Source: Kosakonia radicincitans DSM 16656
GTDB lineage: Bacteria; Pseudomonadota; Gammaproteobacteria; Enterobacterales; Enterobacteriaceae
Direction: 5' to 3'
Length of the DNA stretch: 64,000 bases
Assembly (NCBI RefSeq): GCF_000280495.2
Contig: NZ_CP018016.1
Coordinates: forward strand, 1,612,001-1,676,000
Shown in pieces: positions 8,641-16,104 of the stretch. Below the pieces are notes generated by a model. The model ran no database searches. It saw only the letters and a program-made list of their open reading frames with translations, and was not told where the DNA came from. How positions within the stretch are numbered: the stretch's first letter is position 1; every line of letters starts with the position of its first letter. A program made the translations under genes and the position numbers.

Positions 8641-9132
8641 ATGCACAAAGATAAAGAGTTTCGTTTATATCGCCCTTTGAAGGATATTACGCATACTTTC
8701 GGCGAAGAGTGGTTTGCGCTGAAAGCAGAAGCCTTCGCACGTTTTTTCGGTACACCGACATTCCTTATTGGGCAGACTATCGCGGTGATCGTGTGGATTG
8801 TTCTGAACGCAGCAGGCGTCGTGAAGTTTGACCCCTATCCCTTTATTTTGCTCAACCTGGCGTTCAGTATTCAGGCTGCTTATGCAGCTCCGCTGATCCT
8901 GTTAGCGCAAACCCGACAGGCGGAGCGCGATCAGGCGCATGCCCTGGCGGACGCGCAGCACCGCGAAGATCTGGATGACGCAATGGCGAAGCGCCAGATG
9001 CTGGCCGAGGAGCAGTCGGCACAACTGTTGGAATTGCTGAAACAAAATACGCATCTGACCGAGCTGACCCGGCAAATGGCCGAGCGTATCGAAACGCTCG
9101 CAACGCAGCTTGCGCAGCGTGAGTTGCACTGA
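8641..9132 (+). CDS. DUF1003-family membrane protein
   Basis: This 163-aa protein carries the DUF1003 signature: a first membrane segment near residues 40-60 (LIGQTIAVIVWIVLNAAG), then FDPYPFILLNLAFSIQAAYA with AAPLILLAQTRQAERD. It ends in a coiled coil of about 60 residues rich in Glu, Gln and Leu. Members occur widely beside stress and transport genes, but no biochemical role is established that I can cite. It is a single gene with its own leader. ATG 8641 is preceded by GCAGGAAG. Confidence 0.85.
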   Translation: MHKDKEFRLYRPLKDITHTFGEEWFALKAEAFARFFGTPTFLIGQTIAVIVWIVLNAAGVVKFDPYPFILLNLAFSIQAAYAAPLILLAQTRQAERDQAHALADAQHREDLDDAMAKRQMLAEEQSAQLLELLKQNTHLTELTRQMAERIETLATQLAQRELH

Positions 9133-9332
9133 CAGCAGCAGTCAATTTCTGGTGGTGGCTGGTTTCCACAATCTGCCTGCTGCCAGACAGTTGGCAGTTA
9201 TCGCTCGCAATGGAACGAAATCACCCGTAAAGCTGGTTCTTAAGCAGACATGACAGGCTGCTATGTGCGATGAACGGATAATGAATTTTTCGGCAGCGCT
9301 CTAAAATTGAATGGTTCGAATTACCGATAAAC

Positions 9333-9815
9333 TTAAATTTCAAGTGCCGCAAGGATTGTGGCTTCCATTTTCTCCGGGGTGGTGAACGGCGCAAAACGCT
9401 TGAGCGGTTTACCGTCGCGTCCGATCAGGAATTTAGTGAAGTTCCACTTGATCCGCCCACCCAGCACGCCGGGCAATTCGTTTTTCAGATAACGAAACAG
9501 CGGGTGCGCTGCACTTCCGTTGACCTCAACTTTCTGGAACATCGGAAAGCTCACACCGTAATTAATGTGACAGGTTTGCGCGATGTCTTCGGCGCCGCCG
9601 GGCTCCTGTTTACCAAACTGGTTGCAGGGGAAACCAAGCACCACCAAACCCCGGGCGGCGTATTTCTGGTAGAGCGATTCAAGGCCTCCGTATTGTGGCG
9701 TGAAGCCACAAAGGCTGGCGGTATTAACGACCAGAACCACCTTACCTGCGTAGTCGGCCATAGAGATAAGCTGGCCGCCCAGACTGGTGGCTGTAAGTTG
9801 ATGAAAGGGAGTCAT
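9333..9815 (-). CDS. glutathione peroxidase family protein (thioredoxin-type, BtuE-like)
   Basis: Read from ATG 9815 (GAGGA ribosome site 7 bp before) the protein is 160 aa. It has the peroxidase motif VNTASLCGFTPQY with peroxidatic Cys36, LGFPCNQFGKQEPG with Gln70, and KWNFTKFL with Trp124-Asn125, which complete the Cys/Gln/Trp/Asn tetrad. Cys82 lies where two-Cys, thioredoxin-dependent members have the resolving Cys. It reduces hydrogen and lipid peroxides. The frame extends 51 codons further upstream, but those residues are not domain-like. The gene is divergent from the cytochrome b561 gene. Confidence 0.93.
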   Translation of the reverse strand: MTPFHQLTATSLGGQLISMADYAGKVVLVVNTASLCGFTPQYGGLESLYQKYAARGLVVLGFPCNQFGKQEPGGAEDIAQTCHINYGVSFPMFQKVEVNGSAAHPLFRYLKNELPGVLGGRIKWNFTKFLIGRDGKPLKRFAPFTTPEKMEATILAALEI

Positions 9816-10075
9816 AGCGGAATCCTCAAAGCAGAACCAGTTTGACGTCGGCATTGCCACGTAGCTCGTTATTGCCGGGGCCTGGAGAGTAGATCCTGTT
9901 CCTGATTGTGTGGCAGGTCTGGATCGTGTGCGATACATCTTTGCAAAGTCGAACGGAAAGAACAACAAACAGGCGACCGTTGACCTGTGCTCCGGGATAA
10001 AAAAGTATTTTTTTCGAATAGATTCAGAAGGTGTGGCGTTTACCCATCATTAACACACTGATGGAGTCATAATTT

Positions 10076-10654
10076 ATGACTGGAACAACGCAACCGTTAA
10101 CACGACAGCGCTACGATAGCTTTACCCTGGTACTGCATTGGGTCACCGCAGCCTGTGTCATTTTCCTGTTTGCAAGCGCACATATCTGGGAGCAACTTGA
10201 GCGGGGGACGCCGCTGAGAAAAGGGTTGCAGGCTGTTCATATTTCTTGCGGAATTCTACTGGCACTGGTGATGGTAATCCGGCCGCTATGGCGGCTATAC
10301 AGCCAGCACTCTCCCCATTTATCGATGCCGCCGGTTGAAGGTGCAAGGCTTGCTAAACTGCTCGCACATGGCATGCACGGCGCGCTTTATCTCCTCCTTT
10401 TCGCACAAATCGTGCTTGGGTTTCTTTTCCGCTGGTCGCAGCAGGAACCCTTCTCGTTCTTTGGTCTTTTCGACCTGTCTGGCTGGGTGCAGATTACACC
10501 AACGCTACGGCATACCCTCGCTCAGTGGCACGGCAATGTGGCCTGGGCACTGGTTTCGCTGGCATTTGTGCATGCTCTGGCGGCGCTTTTCCATCACTAC
10601 CTGTTACGGGACAGCGTACTGAGCCGTATGCTGCCTGGCCGTGCTTTTCGTTAA
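10076..10654 (+). CDS. cytochrome b561-type di-heme membrane protein
   Basis: The 192-aa protein has four hydrophobic helices and the His pattern of bacterial cytochrome b561 (CybB/YceJ group): His21 (LVLHWVTA), His55 (AVHISCG), His101 (HGMHGALY) and His152/His166 (WHGNVAWAL, FVHALAALFHH). Such proteins move electrons from ubiquinol across the inner membrane and are often paired with YceI proteins, as with yceJ-yceI of E. coli; a YceI gene is 2.5 kb away here. It heads an operon with the TPR, sigma and anti-sigma genes, which suggests it is a target of that sigma factor. Confidence 0.92.
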   Translation: MTGTTQPLTRQRYDSFTLVLHWVTAACVIFLFASAHIWEQLERGTPLRKGLQAVHISCGILLALVMVIRPLWRLYSQHSPHLSMPPVEGARLAKLLAHGMHGALYLLLFAQIVLGFLFRWSQQEPFSFFGLFDLSGWVQITPTLRHTLAQWHGNVAWALVSLAFVHALAALFHHYLLRDSVLSRMLPGRAFR

Positions 10655-10667
10655 CCCGGAGTTCACC

Positions 10668-11213
10668 ATGAATCTATTTTCGTTTGCACATTCCGCAATT
10701 ATTCAACGTCTGCTGCCCGTGGTGTTTGTTCTGCTAACCACGCCGGTTTTTGCCGCAGGTGACGATAATACCAACAGCAAAACGCCGGATTGTCCCACCG
10801 GGCAGGTGTATGACAGCACGACAAAACAATGCGTACCCGAGAAAACAAGCCAGCTCAGCGATGAAGATAAAACGCGTTATGCTTATCATCTGGCAAAAAA
10901 AGGGGAGTATCAGGCGGCCCTGGATCTGCTCAACACGCTGAAAAATGGCGATACTGCGGAAGCCTGGAATTACCGCGGCTATGCCACACGTAAGCTGGGT
11001 CGTACTGATGAAGGTATCGGCTATTATCAGCGTTCAATAGCACTCGATCCGACCTATGCCAAAGTACGTGAATACCTTGGTGAAGCATGGCTGGTGAAAG
11101 GGCGTCCTGACCTGGCAAAAGCGCAACTGGAAACCATCGCCACACTTTGCGGCCAGAGTTGCGAAGAGTACAGGGATCTGCAGGCTGCTATCGACGGCCA
11201 TCCTGAATCCTGA
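10668..11213 (+). CDS. periplasmic tetratricopeptide-repeat protein with four cysteines
   Basis: Read from ATG 10668 (CGGAG ribosome site) the protein is 181 aa with a signal peptide ending near VFAA (residue 30). It has two or three TPR-like helix pairs, for example AEAWNYRGYATRKLGRTDEG and AKVREYLGEAWLVKGRPDLA. Four Cys remain after cleavage: Cys42, Cys55, Cys161 and Cys165. The last two form CGQSC, and the first two bracket a TGQVYD loop, so disulfide-based redox sensing is possible but is only inference. It lies 13 bp after the cytochrome gene and immediately before the sigma gene in the same frame. Confidence 0.8.
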   Translation: MNLFSFAHSAIIQRLLPVVFVLLTTPVFAAGDDNTNSKTPDCPTGQVYDSTTKQCVPEKTSQLSDEDKTRYAYHLAKKGEYQAALDLLNTLKNGDTAEAWNYRGYATRKLGRTDEGIGYYQRSIALDPTYAKVREYLGEAWLVKGRPDLAKAQLETIATLCGQSCEEYRDLQAAIDGHPES

Positions 11214-11220
11214 GAATGGT

Positions 11221-11750
11221 ATGAGGATAAAAAAATCACTACCAGTGACGTCCGTCAGCATCTTGCTGAACATCTGACACGCCTGTGGCGCTATGGGCTG
11301 GTTCTGTCGCGTAACCGCGAGGTTGCCGAAGAACTGGTGCAGTCTACCTGTGTCCGAGCGCTTGAAAAAAGCGCGCAGTTCACCCCCGGCACACGCATTG
11401 ATAGTTGGTTATTCACTATTCTGCATTCCATCTGGATTTCAGAGGTGCGTTCCCGCCGGGTGCGGTTGGGGCAGGGGTTCGTTGAAAGCGATGAATTACT
11501 GGCGCCGGATACGTATGAACAGGATGAGGCGCGCCTGCACTATGCGAAAATTATGCAGTACGTGAGCGCTCTGCCGGAAGCACAACGCAATGCGGTATTT
11601 TTAGTCTATGTTGAAGGTTTTACCTATCAGGAGGCGGCAGATACATTGTCTGTCCCGATTGGCACGATCATGAGCCGGCTGGCTACGGCGAGGGCGAAAA
11701 TCGCCCAGGTGATTCATACGCCGCACTCTGTACAGGAGAAGCGATATTGA
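11221..11750 (+). CDS. ECF-type RNA polymerase sigma factor; start disrupted by a 7-A run
   Basis: The coding frame ending at TGA 11748-11750 carries sigma region 2 (HLTRLWRYGLVLSRNREVAE then TRIDSWLFTILHSIWISEVR) and region 4 (SALPEAQRNAVFLVYVEGFT then TYQEAADTLSVPIGTIMSRL). Upstream this frame contains no ATG, GTG or TTG before region 2; the first ordinary start, GTG 11337, would delete half of region 2. The plausible ATG at 11221 has a GAGAA ribosome site but is in another frame. It would join the sigma frame if the A run at 11229-11235 were eight rather than seven. Either a base was lost in the run (real or sequencing) or slippage is used. Otherwise the protein would be about 176 aa. Confidence 0.8.
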
Positions 11751-12544
11751 AATCAATGAGATTTACAGCACCGTACAGCGATGAAGCGATAGTCGCCTGG
11801 CTGGATGGCGAAATGCAGGCCAGTGATGCAGAGCGCTTTGAGGCGGCGCTCGGTCAGGATAAACAACTGGCGGAACGAACCGAAGTGTTAAGGCTCAACC
11901 AGACTGACATTGCCCGCGCCTTCGCGCCCCTGCTGAAAGAGGCGCCGCAGTCTCGCCTGGAGGCACAACTGGCCAACATACTCGCCCAACCACCGTCAAC
12001 CACTCCCGGAGCAAAGGGCGTTAGCCGACGCGCGTTGATCGCGGCCTCGCTCAGTTTTCTGGTTATCGGTTCAGGGATGGGCTATTTCGCGCGGCCTACA
12101 ATAAAGGCTCAGGGCGAGAGCGAAAAAATTCGTGACCTTGAGGCACAGTATATGTCTTTGTACAGTGCAGAAACGTTGCTTGATACAGACAGTTCCCCGT
12201 CAGCATTGCAACGTGGACTGGCGCGTACTGCACAAGACATAGGTTTGCAGGCGAATGAGCAGCAACTTGTGCTGCATGGGGCAGCGCTGAAAATGGTGCG
12301 TATGCTGCGCTATGACAGCACCTCGATTGCGCAAATCGCCTGGATGCATGCGGATTATGGCCCGATGGCGCTGTGTATTTCACCAGACCGCCAGCCAGCC
12401 AGCACAGAACTGAATCAAGAACAGCGCCATACGATGAATCTCGTCTGGTGGCATTCCAGAGGCTACCAGTTTGTGTTGATTGGCCGTAACCCTGCTTCCC
12501 AACTGAAACAAAACGCACTGACGCTACAGGCTGCGCTTTCATAG
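11747..12544 (+). CDS. membrane-anchored anti-sigma factor
   Basis: The protein is 265 aa from TTG 11747, which overlaps the sigma stop (TTGA) and has AGGAG 8 bp before it; ATG 11756 is the alternative. The N-terminus (SDEAIVAWLDGEMQASDAER) is the usual anti-sigma helical motif. A single membrane helix lies at about residues 96-116 after an Arg-Arg pair, and the rest is a periplasmic domain of about 145 residues. There is no HxxxCxxC zinc motif. The pair forms a classic sigma/anti-sigma unit whose inducing signal would be sensed outside the cytoplasm. Confidence 0.85.
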   Translation: MKSMRFTAPYSDEAIVAWLDGEMQASDAERFEAALGQDKQLAERTEVLRLNQTDIARAFAPLLKEAPQSRLEAQLANILAQPPSTTPGAKGVSRRALIAASLSFLVIGSGMGYFARPTIKAQGESEKIRDLEAQYMSLYSAETLLDTDSSPSALQRGLARTAQDIGLQANEQQLVLHGAALKMVRMLRYDSTSIAQIAWMHADYGPMALCISPDRQPASTELNQEQRHTMNLVWWHSRGYQFVLIGRNPASQLKQNALTLQAALS

Positions 12545-12579
12545 CAAAAGGGATGCACCGGTATGCTGGCCGGAAATGT

Positions 12580-13158
12580 TTATACGGCCTGATGCAGCCG
12601 GGCCTGAATCTCAATATTGATTGTCACGTTGTCATCTACAAGCGCAGCGAAACTGTCCATATTGAATGCTGAGCGTGAAATCGTCGTTGAGGCATGCAGA
12701 TAAATGCTCTCAGCACTGGTGAGCCCGGTGTTTTTCCCCATCAGTAAGGCATCCAGAATGACCGGGCGCGAGACGTTCTTAACCGCAAGTGTGCCAAAAA
12801 TCCGAAAATGGCCCTGTCCCAATGCCACCACGCGGCTACTGATAAAAGTGATATTCGGATAGCGTCCAGCGTCAAAAAAAAGCGTCCCTTTCATCTGCCA
12901 GGTTAACAGTCTGTTAGACGCCTTCAACGTCGCCACCGGAATGGATACATTGATAGTGTCGCCCTCGTCGTTTCCGGCATTGAGTGCAATATCACCCGTT
13001 ACATCTCCCAGTCTGGCCTCAGAAGTATCGCCAAATGCATGCCAGGAGAGGGTAATCGTTGTTTTCTGCGTGTTGATACTGTAGTTAGCAGGGCTGGCAT
13101 ATAACGAAAAGGGATTGATTAAAAATCCGAGAGCGATTACAGGCACGATACGCGTCAT
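12580..13158 (-). CDS. YceI-family periplasmic protein
   Basis: Read from ATG 13158 the protein is 192 aa with a signal peptide ending near SLYA (residue 22). It then shows the YceI lipocalin-like beta barrel: YSINTQKTTITLSWHAFGDT, the SIPVATLKASN strand and the KGTLFFDAGRYPNITFISSR motif. YceI proteins bind isoprenoid lipids such as polyprenols or ubiquinone, and in E. coli yceI is cotranscribed with a cytochrome b561 gene. Here it converges on the anti-sigma gene and probably belongs to the same regulon. Confidence 0.92.
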   Translation of the reverse strand: MTRIVPVIALGFLINPFSLYASPANYSINTQKTTITLSWHAFGDTSEARLGDVTGDIALNAGNDEGDTINVSIPVATLKASNRLLTWQMKGTLFFDAGRYPNITFISSRVVALGQGHFRIFGTLAVKNVSRPVILDALLMGKNTGLTSAESIYLHASTTISRSAFNMDSFAALVDDNVTINIEIQARLHQAV

Positions 13159-13393
13159 GTTGATAATCCTTGATGTGTTTAGCGTGTAAACGTGCCAGCC
13201 GTGTTTTTTATTCGATTCAAGGTTCACCTCCATTGTGCAAATACACTTAAAGCGATTTGCTCCCACGTTGATTAACACCAGCGGAAGTTACAACCTCTGC
13301 CCTGGCACCAAGCTGACCGCCTGAAAAGTATCCCCGGCAGGGGAGATTTTCCGTTTTCCAGGTGGGCCTCATATACCCCTTCCATGGTAAATG

Positions 13394-13411
13394 TACACAT
13401 ATCGATGTGTA
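13394..13411. promoter_or_regulatory. palindrome 1 upstream of codB
   Basis: TACACATATCGATGTGTA has perfect 7-bp arms (TACACAT/ATGTGTA) around ATCG. Centred about 162 bp before the predicted sigma-54 start site, it is a good candidate operator, for the PucR-family protein encoded in the operon or another regulator. Confidence 0.5.
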
Positions 13412-13428
13412 TCCATCGCTGCCCCGTT

Positions 13429-13450
13429 ATGGTGCGAAAGTTTGCACCAT
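13429..13450. promoter_or_regulatory. palindrome 2 upstream of codB (NtrC-like half sites)
   Basis: The element has perfect outer arms ATGGTGC (13429-13435) and GCACCAT (13444-13450) and near-symmetric inner bases GAA/TTT. TGGTGC and GCACCA are the half sites of NtrC enhancers, although here they face the opposite way from the usual GCACCA-N3-TGGTGC arrangement. Its centre is about 125 bp before the predicted start site, a normal enhancer distance. Confidence 0.5.
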
Positions 13451-13538
13451 GCACAATATCCTGGCGGTTACCTGCGGATTAATGAGTATTTGTGTGCAAT
13501 GTGCCCACTTCATTGTGTGGCCTCTGCCCAGATATTTT

Positions 13539-13554
13539 TGGCATATCTCTTGCT
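13539..13554 (+). promoter_or_regulatory. sigma-54 promoter of the codB operon
   Basis: TGGCAT-ATCTC-TTGCT matches the sigma-54 consensus TGGCAC-N5-TTGCW at all but one base and keeps the invariant GG-N10-GC spacing (GG 13540-13541, GC 13552-13553). Transcription would begin near 13565, leaving a leader of about 33 nt before the codB ATG. This implies nitrogen control through RpoN and an enhancer-binding activator. Confidence 0.75.
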
Positions 13555-13597
13555 CTTTTGTGCATAGCCATTCAGATAGCCACTCAGAGGTTCAACT

Positions 13598-14866
13598 ATG
13601 TCAAACAGCAATGATTTTCCGCTCGTCGAAGCGCCTGCATCAGGGCGCAAGGGTATATTTTCGATTTCCATGGTTCTGTTCAGCTTTACTTTCTTTACCG
13701 GCACGATGTTCGCGGGCGGTAAGCTCGGCGTCTCTTTTTCCATCGTTAACCTGTTGTGGATTGCCGTTATCGGTAACTTTTTGCTGGCCCTCTATGCCGC
13801 GTCGCTCGGCTGGATTGCTGCGCGCAGCGGGCTGAATACCGTGCTGATGGGGCGTTTTTGCTTCGGTGAAATAGGCAGTAAGCTCGCCGATTTTATTCTC
13901 GGTTTCGCTGAACTGGGATGGTACGCCTGGGGGACGGCGACCGTCGCCATTTCGCTGGTCAAAATCCTCGCCATACCTGAAGCCATGACCATTCCGCTGA
14001 TGATCCTGTTCGGTATTCTGTTCTGCGTGACCGCGCTGGTCGGCTACAAGGGGCTGGATGCGCTGTCGCGCGTGTCGGTGCCGCTGATGTTCATTCTGCT
14101 GGTTATTTCTATGTATATTGCTGCCCATCACGCTGGCGGCTGGCAGGCGATGACCAAAATCGAGCCGGGCGGAAGCGAAACCATGGCCTGGTCGGCGGCT
14201 ATCACCATGGTGTTCGGCACTTTCGCCAGCGGGGCGACCCAGGCGACAAACTGGACGCGTCTGGCCAACTCCAGCCGCACCGCCATCGTCGCCAGCATGG
14301 GCAGCTTCCTTGTCGGTAACGGGCTGATGATTGTTGCCGGAGCCTGGTGCGCTATTGTCTACCAGCAGGCTGATATCGTGGAAGTGCTGATTTTGCAGGG
14401 GCTGTCCGTCGCTGCGGTAGTGATGCTGTGCCTCAATCTGCTGACGATTCAGGGGCCGACGATTTATAACGTCTCGGCTGCCGCCTGCCATCTGCTGCGC
14501 AGTGAGCACCGTCGCACCCTGACTATTGTCGCCGCTGGCGTTGGCATTCTGCTGGCCATTGGCGGTATGTATGAAATGCTGATCCCTTTCCTGGTCTTAC
14601 TGGGCAGCATCATTCCGCCCATCGGCGGCGTTATCCTCGCCGACTACTGGTTTTATCGCGGCGGCCGCTATCCGCTGTTGCAAACTGCCCGTTTGCCGCG
14701 CTTTAACTGGTCGGGGCTTTGCGCCTACGCCGTGGGAGCCGTGGTGGCTTATCTGTCGCCATGGATCGCGCCACTGGTGGGCATTACCGTTTCTGCGCTG
14801 GTCTACATCGCCCTGACTCGCCTGAGTAAACGTCAGCCTGCCGCTGATTCGGTTGCGGAGCAGTAA
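13598..14866 (+). CDS. codB: cytosine permease family transporter (NCS1)
   Basis: The 422-aa protein has about 12 membrane helices and NCS1 signatures including FTFFTGTMFAGGKLGVSFS in helix 1, GRFCFGEIGSKLADFILG and the ATNWTRLANSSR loop. It is close in length to E. coli CodB (419 aa). It imports cytosine or a related base with protons or sodium. It starts with ATG 13598 after a CAGAGG ribosome site and is followed 2 bp later by the PucR-family gene and then the deaminase. If the deaminase prefers 5-methylcytosine, the permease may too; that is inference. Confidence 0.93.
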   Translation: MSNSNDFPLVEAPASGRKGIFSISMVLFSFTFFTGTMFAGGKLGVSFSIVNLLWIAVIGNFLLALYAASLGWIAARSGLNTVLMGRFCFGEIGSKLADFILGFAELGWYAWGTATVAISLVKILAIPEAMTIPLMILFGILFCVTALVGYKGLDALSRVSVPLMFILLVISMYIAAHHAGGWQAMTKIEPGGSETMAWSAAITMVFGTFASGATQATNWTRLANSSRTAIVASMGSFLVGNGLMIVAGAWCAIVYQQADIVEVLILQGLSVAAVVMLCLNLLTIQGPTIYNVSAAACHLLRSEHRRTLTIVAAGVGILLAIGGMYEMLIPFLVLLGSIIPPIGGVILADYWFYRGGRYPLLQTARLPRFNWSGLCAYAVGAVVAYLSPWIAPLVGITVSALVYIALTRLSKRQPAADSVAEQ

Positions 14867-14868
14867 CC

Positions 14869-16104
14869 ATGAGCCTGACGGTCAGAGAAATCCTCGCCCT
14901 TGAGGAACTCTCCGCTATGCGCCTGCGCGCGGGCAAGCAGGGACTGCAACTGGCGGTTCGCTGGTACTACGTCGCAGAAAATGAAAATATCGCCGAATGG
15001 ATCATGGGCGGGGAACTGGTGTTTATCACCGGGATCAACCATCCCCGCGATGAAGACAACCTGATCCAGTTGCTGATGGAAGGCAAGCAGCGCGGGATCG
15101 CCGGAATGGTGATCCTGACCGGAGGCGACTATATCCAGTCAATCCCGCTGCGTTTGATAACCCTCGCCGATGAGTTGGGTATTCCACTGATCGAACAGCC
15201 CTATCTGCTGAAGATGGTGATTGTTACCGAACGCATTGGCACCGCACTGGTGCGCAGTGAAAACGCTCTGCAGTCGCAGCGCGATATTCTGATGCAGCTG
15301 TTAACCGGGGATTATCCCGATCTGCAAATCCTGCAGCAACGCGCGATCCATCAGCGACTGGATTTTACCCGCCCGCTGCGGGTCGCGGCATTACGCCTTG
15401 AGGGAATACAGAACCTGTTTCGTCAGTTTCCACCCGAGCAGGCGGAAGCATGGTTACAGCAGGCTCGCCGTAGCGTACGCCAGCGATTGCAGCAGCAACT
15501 CAATCAGCAGGGCAACCCCTTTCCGCTGGTAGAACGCAGCAATATGTTTATTTTCCTGCTTCCGGATGAGGAAGGTGAGTTTTATCAGCAGAAAAAGTGG
15601 TTACAGCAGTGGCTGCTCGCGCTGGCGGATAGCGACGATGGGTTGTCGCTACTGTGCGGCCTTTCCGCAAGAGTGCAGCAATTACAGGATTATCAGCGCG
15701 CGCTGTCGCAGGCGCGTCAGGCGCTGGACCTCAGCGATAATCTGCGTCCGGCCCAGCGCATTAGCGACTATCAACAACTGGGCTTTATCAAACTACTCTC
15801 TGCCATCGGCGACCCTGCGCTGCTGAGCGATTTTATGCATGACACCCTCGGCTGTCTGATAGAACGCGATCGCAAAAGCCCATGGCTGTTAATGGAGACG
15901 CTGGAAACGCTGCTCCAGGAGAACGGTAACGTGGTCAGGGCCGCCGAACGGCTTGGTATCCACCGCAACACATTACATCAACGTATTCAACGAATTGAAA
16001 AGCTGACCAGCTATCCGATCAGCCATCCGCAATTCCATCTCAACGCCTCGGTCGCTTTAACGATCTGGCGTATGTCGCAAAATCATTTACGGGAACATCC
16101 ATGA
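14869..16104 (+). CDS. PucR-family transcriptional regulator
   Basis: The 411-aa protein starts with the PucR N-terminal ligand domain (SLTVREILALEELSAMRLRA to about residue 125, including GMVILTGGDYIQSIP). A central GGDEF-like region follows, and a C-terminal helix-turn-helix (about 345-400) has the hallmark GNVVRAAERLGIHRNTLHQR. PucR-type proteins control purine, pyrimidine, allantoin and GABA catabolism. The gene sits between permease and deaminase and overlaps the latter by 4 bp (ATGA), so it likely regulates its own operon. It lacks an AAA+ domain, so it cannot itself be the sigma-54 activator. Confidence 0.92.
   Translation: MSLTVREILALEELSAMRLRAGKQGLQLAVRWYYVAENENIAEWIMGGELVFITGINHPRDEDNLIQLLMEGKQRGIAGMVILTGGDYIQSIPLRLITLADELGIPLIEQPYLLKMVIVTERIGTALVRSENALQSQRDILMQLLTGDYPDLQILQQRAIHQRLDFTRPLRVAALRLEGIQNLFRQFPPEQAEAWLQQARRSVRQRLQQQLNQQGNPFPLVERSNMFIFLLPDEEGEFYQQKKWLQQWLLALADSDDGLSLLCGLSARVQQLQDYQRALSQARQALDLSDNLRPAQRISDYQQLGFIKLLSAIGDPALLSDFMHDTLGCLIERDRKSPWLLMETLETLLQENGNVVRAAERLGIHRNTLHQRIQRIEKLTSYPISHPQFHLNASVALTIWRMSQNHLREHP

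Larger units (their letters stand above)
13159..13597. other. 439-bp regulatory gap between yceI-like gene and codB
   Basis: No gene is seen. The left part holds the promoter of the YceI gene. The right part is unusually rich in regulatory symmetry: two palindromes at 13394-13411 and 13429-13450 and a sigma-54 promoter at 13539-13554, each listed separately. An 18-bp interrupted CCAC...GTGG symmetry (about 13504-13520) is weaker. Confidence 0.7.

Noticed and set aside
11337..11750. GTG 11337 as start of the sigma factor
   Set aside because: It would remove half of region 2, which is clearly encoded just upstream in the same frame.
13640..14509. 289-codon minus-strand open frame
   Set aside because: Antisense shadow of the codB gene.
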